Under the pieces are notes generated by a model. It did no database searches. It was given only the letters and a program-made list of their open reading frames with translations, and had not been told where the DNA came from. This document shows, piece after piece, positions 12,227-25,675 of a stretch of DNA of 64,000 nt; position 1 is the stretch's first letter, and the number at the start of each line of letters is the position of its first letter. Both the position numbers and the translations under genes were made by a program. Origin of the DNA: Ulota crispa (lineage: Eukaryota; Streptophyta; Bryopsida; Orthotrichales; Orthotrichaceae); NCBI GenBank assembly GCA_963920765.1, contig OY987243.1, positions 14,198,001-14,262,000 on the forward strand, given 5' to 3'.

Positions 12227-15200
12227 GGTTGCTGTCATTTCTTTGTACATTCTTGGTCATGCAAGGTATTGTCACTTGAACTTACAAGATTGTAAAGCAT
12301 AGTGTAGACAAGAAGACTAAGTACCGCTAATCACTTACAACTATTGTCACAATAGCTTTGCTTAGGGACACTTAGTGACACAGTGCCTCTTGCAATTTGA
12401 TACTAGAGTTCTAGGGTTTGCTTTTAAACACGGATGCCATGCAAACTCATATTGCAAAGGTTCTTTATCTTATCATTTGAGGTTTTTGTGGAAGTAAATT
12501 GCTTAAAATTGCATGTTTTTATCGTAAAGGCGATAACAAGCATTTATGGGTTGTTGACACCCGTTGCAACCTCACTAACATTACCTTGACTTGTTGTGTT
12601 TTTGGGATGGCATAGACAATGTCCATGACCTCTTGGAGAATTTGCAAGCACTCCAGATTCTTTGCACTTACCTCTAAAATTGATGTTTGTTTGAAATCTT
12701 GAAATTCTTGGGACAAATTGCCAATTGTTTGTGAAAATGGCTCTTTTCTTTGAGATTGTTGTTTACGTACTCTAGCTCTGAATACTAGATATTAAAATAG
12801 AAGCATCTTTCTAGAAAGCCAGAATTTTTCTCTGAACTTTTCTTTGAAATAAGGTGATAGACACACTTGCGTCTACTTAGCTTTATAAGTTTAATACTAA
12901 AGGATAGGCACGGGTCTTTGTTACGATATAAGACCAGCCGTGTTTAAAAAAAAATCCTCCTACATTGATATAACACACACTAGATTTGTACTTCAAGTCT
13001 TGGTGTGTGGTTACTTAGCATTTCAATTGAATAATGAATGATAAAATCAGCTCCTTGTTATGAAAGTAGCTCAATAACAAAGCAAATGTTCAAGGAAAAA
13101 ATTAATTCTACATGGGAATGATGCACACAAGATTTGCACCTTAGTGCTTGGTGTGTTCTTTCTAATTTTGTTGAGTTTTGAATGACAAGCATGAGAATTT
13201 GTTAGGTAATTAGAGCAATAGCAATGCAACCACATGTGGAAAAAATCTTGTAACATGAAACAAACTCACACAAGATCTGCAATGCAAGTCTAGAGGAGTG
13301 AGTGTTGACATTGGAAAAAAAGAAATATGTTTTAGAACAAATAAAAACTTGGATAGGCACCTAGATTCTTGGGCTTTACTAGAAGAAGGTTTTTTTTGCT
13401 TACAAGAATAGTAAAAGAAAGTAGGTATGTAAAAATGGTGTAATTATCAAAGAGCATTAATGACAAAAGTAGTAAAACTTAGCAAAGTTGTTGTATGCTA
13501 AAAAAATTCCTGATAACGATTTTGTGGTTAGGTATATATGGGTTGGAGAATTGATTCTTCTAACATCCAAACCAACCATGTCTAAAGCATCAATATTTTC
13601 AAATATGATAGCAAACGCCAACTTCTCTAACCGAAAGAGTATGATGCAAAATGCATATCAATCGACCTGGATTGTTGGATGAACCTAGTCAAGGGACTCC
13701 ATTTCATTTTGTTGTTACTTGAACTCTAGTTATGAAATTTGCCCAATTTGCCTAACATGATTTGAAATTGGTGCCTACTATGGATTTTAAAAAGCAAAAT
13801 TGTGTAAATGCCTTCACGTAACCAAAAAATGTATAATTCAATCAATTAAACAATTGTCCATGGTATATGTATAGAACTGAAATTTGAATCCCTAATCTTC
13901 TAAGCATAGTTGCAAAATGATGCAACATTACAATTCCATGGAATACCTCTCCTTTCACTTTATTGTCCTAAATGCATGGCTTAAACTACTTTGATTCTAG
14001 GGTATCTATATAATGAGAATGATTCATGATCAAGGATAATAAAGATACACAAACACACCACTCAATTTTTTTGGCCTTTCTACTTTTTAGTGGAGGAATG
14101 CAAGAACACAATAACATACCCTATTCACTATCAAATAGACTCAATAAATACTTTTGTTGTAAGGAGGATATATCAATTCAAATTTTGTTATGCACTTAAA
14201 TAGTTTCAAAAGGTGAACATACCTATCATTGTGTATTAAACATATCTATTTTCTATAACAATCTTGTACATGTATATGTATGGACTTTTGTAAAGTTGGT
14301 CATCAAATCCACAAATTAGTAACCCTAAGCACCTATTTTTTACCTTGATGGTGACAGCAATATTACTCATTGTTGACCTTGTTATCTAGACTTACTTCCG
14401 CCAGCAAAAAACCAACTAAGAGGTTCACTAAGTGATGCTCCATGTAGTACAATGAAATATGTGTGGACCTTTTGATAGATTTTTGCTAGTAAAAAAAGTA
14501 GTTTTAACAAACCTTGGAGATACAAATAAGACTTCTATGAATTTGAGCAAATCATACCTCAACCATGGAATTCCTCTTTTGATGGATTGTGAAGTTAGGG
14601 GAGGAGTCTTGAAAATAGCCCTCAATAGTTCAAGCAACAAAATTGGTGGGAATTGGGTTCAAAGTTGAATCAAGCAAAATGCTCCACGTAAGATTATCAA
14701 AAAGTCCTAGCATGTGTATATTTTTTGGTGAATGGAGATAAGGACCTTAGGGGTAGTTCACACTCCATTCCATGCCCAATCTTTACAATTCCTACTTCAA
14801 CATGAGATTCCAACTTTGCTCAATTATGAAGGACAAAAATGTGTACTTATAAAAGTCATGAATATTATATGTAAAAATATTGTTGGAACTTAGGCTAAAA
14901 GTTGATTATTGCAAAATGGTCAACTCAAACCTTGAGTGAAGTCCTGTCCTCCCTTTGGCTCCAAGACTTCCAAAAAAGACTCCCTTGTATGTAAAATGCA
15001 TTATATTGGGACATGAGATGTATTGCAATGCGCTTGACTTTTGACTCAATACCAATTAGATACCTAGATTTCAATGGGAAGTAGTGTGCACCAATCCTTA
15101 CTACATACTGCAAATTGGCAAGTCCCAAATTTTAATCCATTGATTAAATTTGTACATTTGAGTGCGACTTGGTACGTAATGTGAATCATCCCTCCATACT

Positions 15201-16411
15201 TTGTTTTCATTAACCCCAAATCCCAAAGCATCAAATTTGGGTGTTCAATAAACTTTAAAACCTTCCTAAAGGTGGTGATTTGATTGTTATAATTCTTTTT
15301 TTGAGAAGTTACAATCTCAAGTTAGTTTTAATGTTCAATTTTAATGTCTCCACACTAAATTCTCATTGTTTTTAGTAGAAGCTAAACTACAAGCATGCCT
15401 CTTGCATACTACAAAGTGTGATAAATAATACCTCTAAAGAACATATGAAAAATTGTCACATTGGAAAAATGGGCAGCAACTTGAGAACGAAGCATAGATC
15501 TCCTTTGGTTAGTGAGGGTCCTTCCATTAAAAAATATCATCTAAGTAATTCCAAATGTGCTTTTGAGTTAATTTCACTTGGAATGTTTTTGTTATACAAA
15601 CTAGAATTCATTCACTGTTAGATTTTCTATCATTCATAATAATTTTTGGTTAATAATTGAAGCTAAAAATTTCTTTGTACTAGGTGATAATTTTTTAATA
15701 GTTAAGTGAAACGCTTGTGTGTGGAATTGTGGTCATGGGTTTGAAAGGGGGGTCATTAATTTAGAAATATCAACAATAAACACTACACCATCATAAGTGG
15801 TTGTTTCCCAAGTTTATAAACACAAGTTGCTATTTTTGCATTAGAAGTTTTGGACAACTCCAAAAACCAAAAAATCCCTTCCTTATCCACATTCAATCAT
15901 GAATATCTTAACATCCACATATTTTATTTGAAGATTTTTTGGGAACATCATCTACACTGAGTATTGCATTTAGGTTGCCCCACACTAATTTCTTGACATT
16001 TTATACTATTTAAATGTTTACTGTTACAATAGTTTTTTTTTAAATTATTGCACCAAAAAAATTTCAAAGGGCCTAGCAACAACCTAATTGTCAAAGCAAC
16101 TTGAGTGCAATATTCAATGTAGAAGTCTTGAAGTTCAAGATTGTGAACTAGAAATTTATTTTACAATTTTATAATGATCTTACTACAACAGTTCAAAACT
16201 TCAAACTTGCCTTCCAAATACAAGAAAACATTAGGAAAAATATGGGTCCTTCAAAAGGCCTTTAAAAATGAATTGGCAGCCCCCATTCTTTTGGTTCTTT
16301 ATGTGGGAACCAGCTTGCTGATGGCCAGTAAAATTGAATTAAAAAAAATCCAAAAAATCTAAAAAAAATCTTTTATAAATTTTTTTTTTTTTTTAAATAA
16401 AAAATTCAGAA

Positions 16412-16446
16412 AAGTTGAGGTGACATCAATGATGCCACCTCAACTT
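16412..16446. repeat. Strong short hairpin
   Basis: The arms aagttgaggtg and cacctcaactt close a stem of about 16 bp with one mismatch and almost no loop, next to a run of 18 T. It may be a transposon remnant; no gene lies nearby. Confidence 0.6.
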
Positions 16447-16931
16447 GTGCATGATTTTATTGGGAATTGGGTTCCCATGGCTAAAGACCCCCAAACTCAG
16501 GGCCTTATTGGGGCCCCATATTTTTCCTAATGGTACTTTTGGAATTTGGGGATTAAAAGGTTCTACTTCCCTCTCTATCACTTCAAAATGGAAATCATCA
16601 TTTTATCAATTCAAGCTGTTAGAACCAATTGCATGCACAAGCAAATGTCAAGCCATTGGACACAGCAAGAGGTTGAGATAAGCAAAAATGAGAAAATTGC
16701 AACACGGTGGATACCTTGGTCCCTAATTCAAAATCAGTCTCTCCCAGTGTACGGGCAATACTAGCATTTAGTTATGAGCTAGGCAGATGGTTTTTAGAAT
16801 TGCCAAACTAAATTCAAAAGTTTAGGGGAAAAACATGAAAAAAGAGAACATTCTTCATTGTTATAGGCTTAGCTAGTAGAATGCTTTAGATAACCAGTTG
16901 GCCAAGAGAATGTAGGGTATTGGGCAGTTAA

Positions 16932-18107
16932 CCCCCAAGCCCCCGAGTGATAGTATACTATTGCTGGGGATTAGAAATATATTTCACTTACATTCTTTAT
17001 TGGTACAGTTCAATCTCTTAATGCCGGTCCCCATCAGCAAAGGAGGTTGTATCAAGGTATTTTAATTTGGCAATTGACAAACTAAAAGCATCCAAAAAAA
17101 TAATGCAGCACAAAGGTTTGTTAAATGGGAGAAGAAAACAGGCAAAATACCACTTGCGCAATTCAATTTGGTGCTTGGTGGCCACAAAGTTGACAACAAC
17201 TTGCCAAGTTTAATAGGCTATTGCCACCCCTTTTGAAGTCAAGTCACCCACTTTTCATCCAATGTCGCCAAAACTCCACCAGAATACCCACATTGCATAC
17301 ATGGGAAGCCTCATCTACGCCAATGCTTTCATCTTGGCGCCAGCTAGGGTTTAGAATTTGCTACAAATCAACTTGTACTTCACCACTCGTCGCCCCTCTT
17401 GTTGTGTTCATTATGATTTTCTGACTTGGGCGTTGGAGTGCTTGTGTGTGTGCAGGTGTTCTTTTTTGCAGATTCAATGCTACTTTTTATTTGAAAGTTT
17501 TAAGTTAATTATATTTTGACTTGCGCATCAAAAAGTTTGTGTGTGTGTGCAAGTCTTCTCAAAGTCTTTGTAGGATACATGTGTAGTTTAGCTCAACGTG
17601 GTTGGCTAATATCTGTAGAAATGTGGACTCTCATCTGTAATTGGTTACACATCAAAGTAGATTAAAATTATTTTGAAAAGTGCATTGAAATACAACCTAA
17701 ATTGGACTTTTTGAAAGTCTTCTGTTGCCCACTTTGCTCTATTCTTTCAGGTATTGTTGCCCAATCTTGCACTAGCCCAAGTTCTCAATCGCCAAATTGC
17801 TCACTACTCTAAGAATTTATATTGCCAAACATGTTCTTTTGCTTCTTCTTTTGGTACCATACCTCTCCCACTTTCTTCATATGTGGAGCCAAATTTTGCA
17901 CCAAAAAAAATTGTGAGTGCAACCCTTGCCACTTCCTTTTAAATTGGAGCCCACATCTAGATTCCTTTAAAAATTTCAAAAAAAAAACCTTCGGTTGTAT
18001 TCTTTCCAATCCTACGGTACGTTTTCTTGGATGTTCTTTTTCAAGCTTACCCATTAAACTCCCCATCTGGTCCCCAATTCTAAAACAGGCACTGACAGCT
18101 CAAGGGG
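16932..18107. mobile_element. Possible TTAA-flanked element (very weak)
   Basis: TTAA followed by a C-rich start (cccccaagccccc) at 16928 faces ctcaagggg followed by TTAA at 18108-18111. The right end, read inward, is ccccttgagc and resembles the start of the element at 30982. The two ends match each other poorly, so the pairing is tentative. Confidence 0.2.
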
Positions 18108-18200
18108 TTAAGCTAAAAAAGATTCCTCATCCTATGCTCTTCCCTACATACATATTAAGGGGTTTCAATTATATCATTCTGCACCAAAACCGTTCACGTG

Positions 18201-19033
18201 AACAAAATTTGTGAAAACAAGAGTAAACAAGCCATGACAACCTCCAAAGGATGTGACAGCACATTCACCGCTGTGAACGAATTTTCGTTCACGTCCAATC
18301 CTTCATCGTTTTTTCGAGATATCTGAAGCCCCCTATTGGTCAAAAAAGCAGAACCGGGGATTTTAGTTCACAACCATTTCTCACGACCGGACATCCTATT
18401 CGCACCCTCCCATGACCACTACAACGTTTATGATTGGCGAATAGGATCCTGCGACACAGTTAGATCTTTCAGAAACCTCCCGACTCTCATAGGTTATCTG
18501 CTAAACTGAAGAGGTGTGAAATGAATTTCTGAGGAACCGCACATAAGGAATCAGTAATGGGCACACCATTTCCAGTCATGTACGCAATGGCGAAACCATC
18601 CACACCATAGAGAAAATCAAGTCAGTCGAAAATACATAAGCCATGCAACTTCTGCAGTGAAAGGTCAAGCAATTACTTTGTGCGGCATAAACATAACCAG
18701 GAAAGATGATCTTCAAGGTTCAACAAAACAAACAAGCACCCGCAAAGAAAAAGTTTACCTGCGTTAACAGCTCCACAAATCAATCACGCGGGACCAACAT
18801 AAAACAAACGTCTTACAAAGGAATCGGGTTCCAGCATTGTATTGCATTAGCTGATTCGACAAATGGTTACAAAATGATGATGCAAGTCCATCAAACTGCA
18901 GGAACGACTGAGCCATTTACTCGGTCGGCAACCTTCATACAAATTTCGAACACATCATCAACAAGAGTTACATAACTTACAAGCGCCCTGACTAACAACC
19001 ACAAAAGCTGCAGCAAAAAGCGTAAGGAAGGCT
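18201..19033. other. 3' side of GapA copy 1
   Basis: More balanced base composition than the intergenic DNA to the left, with no gene-like frame. It probably includes the 3' untranslated region of GapA copy 1. It does not resemble the 3' flanks of copies 2 and 3, which resemble each other. Confidence 0.5.
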
Positions 19034-21068
19034 CTACTTCCACTTCTCAGCCACCAGGTTGGCCAAGTCCACCACCCTTTGCGAGTATCCCCACTCGTTG
19101 TCGTACCATGCCACCACCTTCACCATGTCGTCTCCCATCACCATCGTCAACGACGAGTCCACAGTTGATGACACGTCCGTGCACCTGAAGTCCACCGACA
19201 CCAGAGGCTCGTCGCACACCGCCAGAATTCCCTTCAGCTGCGGGGTCTCCACCGCGTCTCTGAACGCCTGGTTCACCTCCTCCGCGAACGTCTTCTTCTC
19301 CACCTGCACTACCAGATCCACCACCGACACGTTCGGCGTCGGTACTCGCAGCGCGATGCCGTTGATCTTGCCCTTCAGCCTCGGCAGCACCAGCGCCACC
19401 GCCTTCGCCGCTCCCGTCGACGTCGGCACGATGTTCAGCGCCGCCGCGCGCGCTCTCCTCAGGTCGCGGTGCGACGCGTCCAGCAGCCTCTGATCGCCCG
19501 TGTACGAGTGCGTTGTCGTCATCGTGCCCTTGATGATCCCGAACTTCTCGTCCAGTACCTTCACGAACGGCGCCAGGCAGTTCGTCGTGCACGATGCATT
19601 GCTGATGATCTTGTCATCGTGCTTGTAGTCCTGCTCGTTCACGCCCACCACATACGTCGGGATCGCCCCCTTCCCCGGAGCCGTGATCAGCACCTTCTTG
19701 GCTCCGGCTTGAATATGCTTGCCGGCGCCTGCCTCGTCCACGAACACTCCGGTTCCCTCGATGACGAGATCAATACCCATATCCCTGCAATGCCACCCAT
19801 GCACACGTTAGGCAATCAATTCTTCCACCTGCGCAATTGACTATTTCATAATCGAACATCTACACCTTCCCTGGGCCCGCCGTGGGTGTTTATATACAAC
19901 TGTGTTATCAGAACTACATCGGACCGATAGAATGTGCCTGATACATACCCCCATGGAAGGTTCAGCGGATTCCTGTCCGACACCACCTTGATCACCTTGC
20001 CGTCCACGCTGATGCCGTCGTTGCCAGACACCTTCACGTCCGCATTGAATGTGCCCAGCATCGAGTCGTACTTCAGCAAGTGCGCCGCCTGCTTCACACC
20101 GCCGGTGTCGTTGATCACCACCACCTCCAGGGGCGAGTCCGCCCTCCCGTGCCAGCATCGCACAAAGTTGCGTCCAATACGCCCGAACCCGTTGATGGCC
20201 ACCTTGATCTTCGCCTCCGTCACCGCCCTCGATGCCCCGGAGCTCGCAGCCTACTCCACAACAACACATTGCACCTCAATCACACTCCTCCTCGCTAACA
20301 CCAAAATCACCATACACATCAATTCACAGTGCGGGCATCAATTCTGAGTGCCCTCACAATCCCATTGCACAATGCCGAGGGTCGTGCCCCACAGAACAAC
20401 CTACTCAAGGCAATACGAAACAGAACATACCACGGCGGTCTGCGCAGCCACGGTCATGGCCAGGTCATCGGAACGCTTGCCGAACGTCACAGCGTTGCTG
20501 CTCTTCATGCCACTGAACTCCAAGAATCCATTCGACCCCGCCACCTGCACACACGGATCCACATTGTCACTCCAACTCTCCACCCCTCCGTCGCCCGCAA
20601 ATCCACACCATGTGATGACTTTATTGCTGCTCCAGACGGCCATGTCCAATTTTGCAATGAGCGTTCGCTCCCAAGCTGGTGGCAGCTCACGGCACTACTC
20701 CTAGGAACCCACATTCACCCCCACCATCTCCAATTCTCTCACCCTCGCCTCAACTCTGACCGTTCCGGAGTAAAATTCACAAATTGCCGCGCAATCAAGA
20801 ATAGCGTGCTGCAGAGCACCCTCCACAACATCACATCGTCCTCGTCTGATCGACCGGATTGTAAAATGATGAATGCTGAATCCCATATCTTCCCAATTTT
20901 CCTCAATACCAGCATTTCAGTATCCAATCCAACATAAATTATGCGACCATTCCTCTGATTAGACTTGCAGAGACCAAAGTTGCCACATGCGAGGAGAATG
21001 CAGAGGATGAGTACCTTCAAGGACGCAGTGCTGGGTGCAGAGACCGCGGTGAACGCAGTAGCAGCCAT
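19034..21068 (-). CDS. GAPA: Chloroplast NADP-GAPDH subunit A, copy 1
   Basis: Predicted 406-residue plastid glyceraldehyde-3-phosphate dehydrogenase A subunit, which reduces 1,3-bisphosphoglycerate in the Calvin cycle. Coding exons are 21068-21015, 20544-20431, 20250-19949 and 19784-19034, with GT-AG introns in phases 0, 0 and 2. Exons 1-2 and the start of exon 3 encode the transit peptide with the conserved EFSG segment. The mature part starts [15 protein letters not shown]. The catalytic Cys is in [15 protein letters not shown] and LDAS supply the Thr33/Ser188-type residues for NADP use. The protein ends AEKWK without the CP12-like tail of GapB. Long tracts are identical to copy 2 (see findings). 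Coding GC is far above the surroundings. Confidence 0.95.
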
Positions 21069-21330
21069 GGCTGTCGCTCAGCTGCAGTGGGGTGTCTCCG
21101 ACGATGCGGTCAGGCGTTCAGAGTCCGTGGTGAGAGTGGTGCGCGAGGAGGGAGAGGCAAAGCGAGTATCTGATGGGGCTTTCGCTCGCTCCTCCGGCGG
21201 CCTCAGAATGGAGATAACGCTATCGTCGTCGCCCTCGTCTCTCTCACCCCTCGAGCTCTGCCCACCTGGCGCCTGGAGCCATTCGACGGCTCAGGGCGTC
21301 CGACGTGGAGAGCTGACTGGATTTTTGACT
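21069..21330 (-). promoter_or_regulatory. Conserved 5' flank of GapA copy 1
   Basis: About 260 bp upstream of the start are conserved with the 5' flanks of the other two GapA genes. Shared elements include an I-box-like gataacg (near 21213) and an ACGT core in the phrase tccgacgtgg (near 21299). Both motif types occur in light-regulated plant promoters. The element roles are inferred, not shown. Confidence 0.5.
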
Positions 21331-21419
21331 GGATTTTTAAGGCGAGGATGTGTTGTATAAAGGTAGTTCGGAACAATGTACGGGGAGTGCGGAGGTTTAG
21401 TTACGACCTAGCCCAAAAA

Positions 21420-23080
21420 AATTGAAGATTATGATTGAAAATGAGAAATTATGAAATTAACTTGGTTTAATTAAATCATTTTTTGACAACTTGGTCATTT
21501 GTTATACTTTTGTGCTAAATAAAATCACAGCTTGAGATGGCACAGAGTGGTAGATGTGTGAGAAGACCCTTTAACCCCTAAGCGCCTAAGCGGACCATTT
21601 TGGTCCGCATTCCAATCTTATTCCAAAACATTGGGTGCTCAAGAATTAAGTAAATTTTGTCCTTCTTTGTGTTCTTGAGAATGGTTTGTAGAAGTGGAAA
21701 TGTGTTATGAGGTTGAAGCAAGTATTTAAATGCCATAGTTGAACTTGATTTGGAAGGGTTAGATGAGAAGTTTGATCATGTCATTGATAATGTCATACTT
21801 GTGTGAAAAAATAAAAAGAAGTGTCCATTTTTATATGCTATTTTTTTAAATTACTTGATTTTCTTAATTGATCTTAGTTCAAATAGTGCTTCATGTTTTG
21901 TTTGGCTCGCCTAATTCTCAATATAGTGAGTTGTGTTTATTTACAAGTAATTTTTTGTTGTAATTATTTGCCTCTAAGGTAGCAGCACCCATAACCGTCA
22001 AACTAAGGGTTTTGAACATAATGATTATTAATAAACATCCAGCAAATTCTAGGATCCTATTAGCAAGAGAAAATTGATGAATTTGCACTTTTGACTGTAT
22101 TATTTGGATACTAGTTAAACAATTGTCCGTACGTCCAATCAAATCTGAGAATTTAAGCTCAAACGCATAAAATTATGATTGATAATTTTGTACTTAACAC
22201 ATGTAAACCAAAGCCCTGAGAGTTTTTTTTAGCTTAACCAACCAATATCCTACATTCTCTTAGACCAACCTATTGTCTAAAGTATACTCCTACCTACGCC
22301 TATACAAATAAAGAATATTCTTTTTTTTCCTCTTGACAAGTTGATTTTTTCTTAAACTTTTGAATTCAGTTCAGCAATTCTCAAAATCAACCAGCTAGCT
22401 CGTAACTAAATGCCGGTACTCCCGGTACATTGATGTAAACAAATCAAATCATACATCTTCCAAGGTAAGTAAAAAATTTAGAGCACCTTCAGAAATTCAG
22501 CATGTAATCTAATTCAGAAGATGAGGTCGCTTGTGAAGAATCATGGAGTGCATCTTAGAAAAAGCTTCAAAAAGTCCCAAAATGTCAGCTAAAATCACTG
22601 CTAACTAGCAAACAAGATTCTCTGAGATCAAATTCAAATTGAGGATATCATTCGTGGTGACTTCAGATCAAGTAGACAGGAGATGAAACAAGCCTCTATA
22701 CAGCGATTGGGAGGTGCAATCAGAGAGTTTCTGATTATGAAAACAATCTGCAACGATCATTGTATGATACCAAAGGAGCTTGCTCAATTGTAAAAGTTAC
22801 AAAATTGTTTGGTTTTCAACCAATTAAAGCTCAGGCTACGACTCAGCGCAGAAGGACGACAAACGCCAAAGATAAAGCGCCTTATACAGGCAAACCGCTT
22901 GAAAACGGAACGCTGATGATAATATGAGCATGCTCTCACAGCTTCAACTTTCTTTCGAGATGAACGAGAGACGGAGAGAGTAAACAACAGAACTTCAGCT
23001 CCACGTATTCAAAATGTGTTGACTTTAGAGAGACGAGTACAAGCCACACAATAACCAGTTGCAATAGTCACTCCCGGACA
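21420..23080. other. Spacer between GapA copies 1 and 2
   Basis: AT-rich with no gene. At 21571 there is a TTAA followed by cccctaagcgcc, the terminal motif seen at 30982. At 21975 there is a lone taaggtagcagcaccc end like those at 970 and 61674, without a matching partner nearby. Confidence 0.5.
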
Positions 23081-23082
23081 CA

Positions 23083-23155
23083 AAATGGCGGGTGCATTAA
23101 ACTCGACGAATGAATGCAAAAATGGCGGGTGCATTAAGCTCGACGAATGAATACA
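23083..23155. repeat. Tandem duplication in GapA copy 2 3' region
   Basis: The phrase aatggcgggtgcattaa followed by ctcgacgaatgaat occurs twice in a row, a unit of about 36 bp with one difference. Copy 3 has a single version of this phrase in its 3' flank (near 49590-49625, opposite strand), so the duplication occurred in copy 2. Confidence 0.8.
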
Positions 23156-23429
23156 ACATGAAACACCAGAATGATCGACAGGTCAATGAATTGCCGCAAT
23201 TCCATATCATGATCACCTTCCGGTGAATAGATAAGCAAAACTGCGAGACCAGCCCTGCAAAGAAATCCAACACTAATCCCTACCTAAACCAAAGCTATTC
23301 CAGAATGACGTAGCAGTTTATACATAAACCTAACATGGAGGGAGTAGCATCCGCTCCAAGCCAAGATTACTGATCCCCAACGCTACGCAGCACTTCGAAA
23401 CCTTCACCAGGAATACACAATGTCCCAAT
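23156..23429 (-). other. 3' untranslated/flank region of GapA copy 2
   Basis: This segment, read on the minus strand, is collinear with 49313-49560 downstream of GapA copy 3. Shared phrases include cttggcttggagcggatgc and gctttggtttaggtaggga. It shows no such match to the flank of copy 1. Confidence 0.7.
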
Positions 23430-25675
23430 CTACTTCCACTTCTCAGCCACCAGGTTGGCCAAGTCCACCACCCTTTGCGAGTATCCCCACTCGTTGTCGT
23501 ACCATGCCACCACCTTCACCATGTCGTCTCCCATCACCATCGTCAACGACGAGTCCACAGTTGATGACACGTCCGTGCACCTGAAGTCCACCGACACCAG
23601 AGGCTCGTCGCACACCGCCAGAATTCCCTTCAGCTGCGGGGTCTCCACCGCGTCTCTGAACGCCTGGTTCACCTCCTCCGCGAACGTCTTCTTCTCCACC
23701 TGCACTACCAGATCCACCACCGACACGTTCGGCGTCGGTACTCGCAGCGCGATGCCGTTGATCTTGCCCTTCAGCCTCGGCAGCACCAGCGCCACCGCCT
23801 TCGCCGCTCCCGTCGACGTCGGCACGATGTTCAGCGCCGCCGCGCGCGCTCTCCTCAGGTCGCGGTGCGACGCGTCCAGCAGCCTCTGATCGCCCGTGTA
23901 CGAGTGCGTTGTCGTCATCGTGCCCTTGATGATCCCGAACTTCTCGTCCAGTACCTTCACGAACGGCGCCAGGCAGTTCGTCGTGCACGATGCATTGCTG
24001 ATGATCTTGTCATCGTGCTTGTAGTCCTGCTCGTTCACGCCCACCACGTATGTCGGGATCGCCCCCTTCCCCGGAGCCGTGATCAGCACCTTCTTGGCTC
24101 CGGCCTGAATGTGCTTGCCGGCACCTGCCTCGTCCACGAACACTCCGGTTCCCTCGATGACGAGATCAATACCCATATCCCTGCACAGCCGCAATGCCAC
24201 CATTTGTACACGCATTTGGCTTCATGTGCTACGAATTCCTCCGCATAAACAGCACACGACAAAACATCTGAAAATCCTCTCAGTGCTCGCCGGTGTCACC
24301 GTTGAAAGCATTCTTCTCCCTTCACAGGCACTGCGGAGAGAATTAACCGTCGGGTGTCTGCACACGTATGTACAATTACCGCACTAGTCCAAGAGGTTCA
24401 AACGGGAATTCTAGCGGTAATGCTCTCCCAAGCGCCCAGTGCCGGCGACGCGTCAGCATAGCAAGCTCAAACTACGCACTGCGAGGAGGAATTCGTTCCA
24501 TTCACACGGGTCCAATTCAGGTGAAGGTAGGGATAGTTGAATCAAAGGCTAGACACTCACCCCCAAGGCAGGTTCAGCGGGTTCCTGTCCGACACCACCT
24601 TGATCACCTTGCCGTCCACGCTGATGCCGTCGTTGCCAGACACCTTCACGTCCGCATTGAATGTGCCCAGCATCGAGTCGTACTTCAGCAAGTGCGCCGC
24701 CTGCTTCACACCGCCGGTGTCGTTGATCACCACCACCTCCAGGGGCGAGTCCGCCCTCCCGTGCCAGCATCGCACAAAGTTGCGTCCAATACGCCCGAAC
24801 CCGTTGATGGCCACCTTGATCTTCGCCTCCGTCACCGCCCTCGATGCCCCGGAGCTCGCAGCCTACTCCACAACAACACATTGCACCTCAATCACACTCC
24901 TCCTCGCTAACACCAAAATCACCATACACATCAATTCACAGTGCGGGCATCAATTCTGAGTGCCCTCACAATCCCATTGCACAATGCCGAGGGTCGTGCC
25001 CCACAGAACAACCTACTCAAGGCAATACGAAACAGAACATACCACGGCGGTCTGCGCAGCCACGGTCATGGCCAGGTCATCGGAACGCTTGCCGAACGTC
25101 ACAGCGTTGCTGCTCTTCATGCCACTGAACTCCAAGAATCCATTCGACCCCGCCACCTGCACACACGGATCCACATTGTCACTCCAACTCTCCACCCCTC
25201 CGTCGCCCGCAAATCCACACCATGTGATGACTTTATTGCTGCTCCAGACGGCCATGTCCAATTTTGCAATGAGCGTTCGCTCCCAAGCTGGTGGCAGCTC
25301 ACGGCACTACTCCTAGGAACCCACATTCACCCCCACCATCTCCAATTCTCTCACCCTCGCCTCAACTCTGACCGTTCCGGAGTAAAATTCACAAATTGCC
25401 GCGCAATCAAGAATAGCGTGCTGCAGAGCACCCTCCACAACATCACATCGTCCAACCAACTGGATTGTAGAATGTTGAATGCGCATTTCTATATCTTCTC
25501 AATTCTCCTCACTACCAGCATTTCAGTATCCAATCCAACACAAACCATGCGACCTTTCCATTGATAAGACTTGCTAAGGACCAAAGTTGCCACATGCGAG
25601 GGGAATGCAGAGGACGAGTACCTTCAGGGACGCAGTGCTGGGTGCAGAGGCCGCGGTGAATGCAGTAGCAGCCAT
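23430..25675 (-). CDS. GAPA: Chloroplast NADP-GAPDH subunit A, copy 2
   Basis: Second complete GapA gene, same strand as copy 1 and about 4.4 kb from it. Coding exons are 25675-25622, 25156-25043, 24862-24561 and 24180-23430, giving 406 residues with the same intron phases. The mature protein appears identical to copy 1; the only difference seen is Ala for Val in the first exon (AFTAAS versus AFTAVS). Exons 2-3 with the intron between them, and most of exon 4, match copy 1 base for base. The last intron (380 bp) is unrelated to the 164-bp intron at the same place in copies 1 and 3. Function as for copy 1. Confidence 0.95.

Larger units (their letters stand above)
10927..18200. other. AT-rich intergenic DNA, no gene seen
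   Basis: About 7 kb with only short, unrecognisable frames. Listed separately are an inverted repeat at 11616/12226 and a hairpin at 16412. From about 18200 the composition becomes more balanced as the 3' side of the first GapA gene is approached. Confidence 0.55.

Noticed and set aside
18706..18975. 89-codon plus-strand frame downstream of GapA copy 1
   Set aside because: It lies antisense to the probable 3' untranslated region and has no recognisable domain.
19047..20269. Long open frames on both strands overlapping GapA copy 1, and the same at copies 2 and 3
   Set aside because: They are out-of-frame shadows of GC-rich GapA exons. The true frames carry the GAPDH motifs and join at GT-AG introns.
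20505..20714. Continuation of GapA exon 2 upstream as coding sequence
   Set aside because: Copies 1 and 3 differ there by an indel of about 8 bp that shifts the frame. The acceptor gtgtgcag right before VAGSNGF gives a family-like transit peptide in all copies, so the upstream part is intron.
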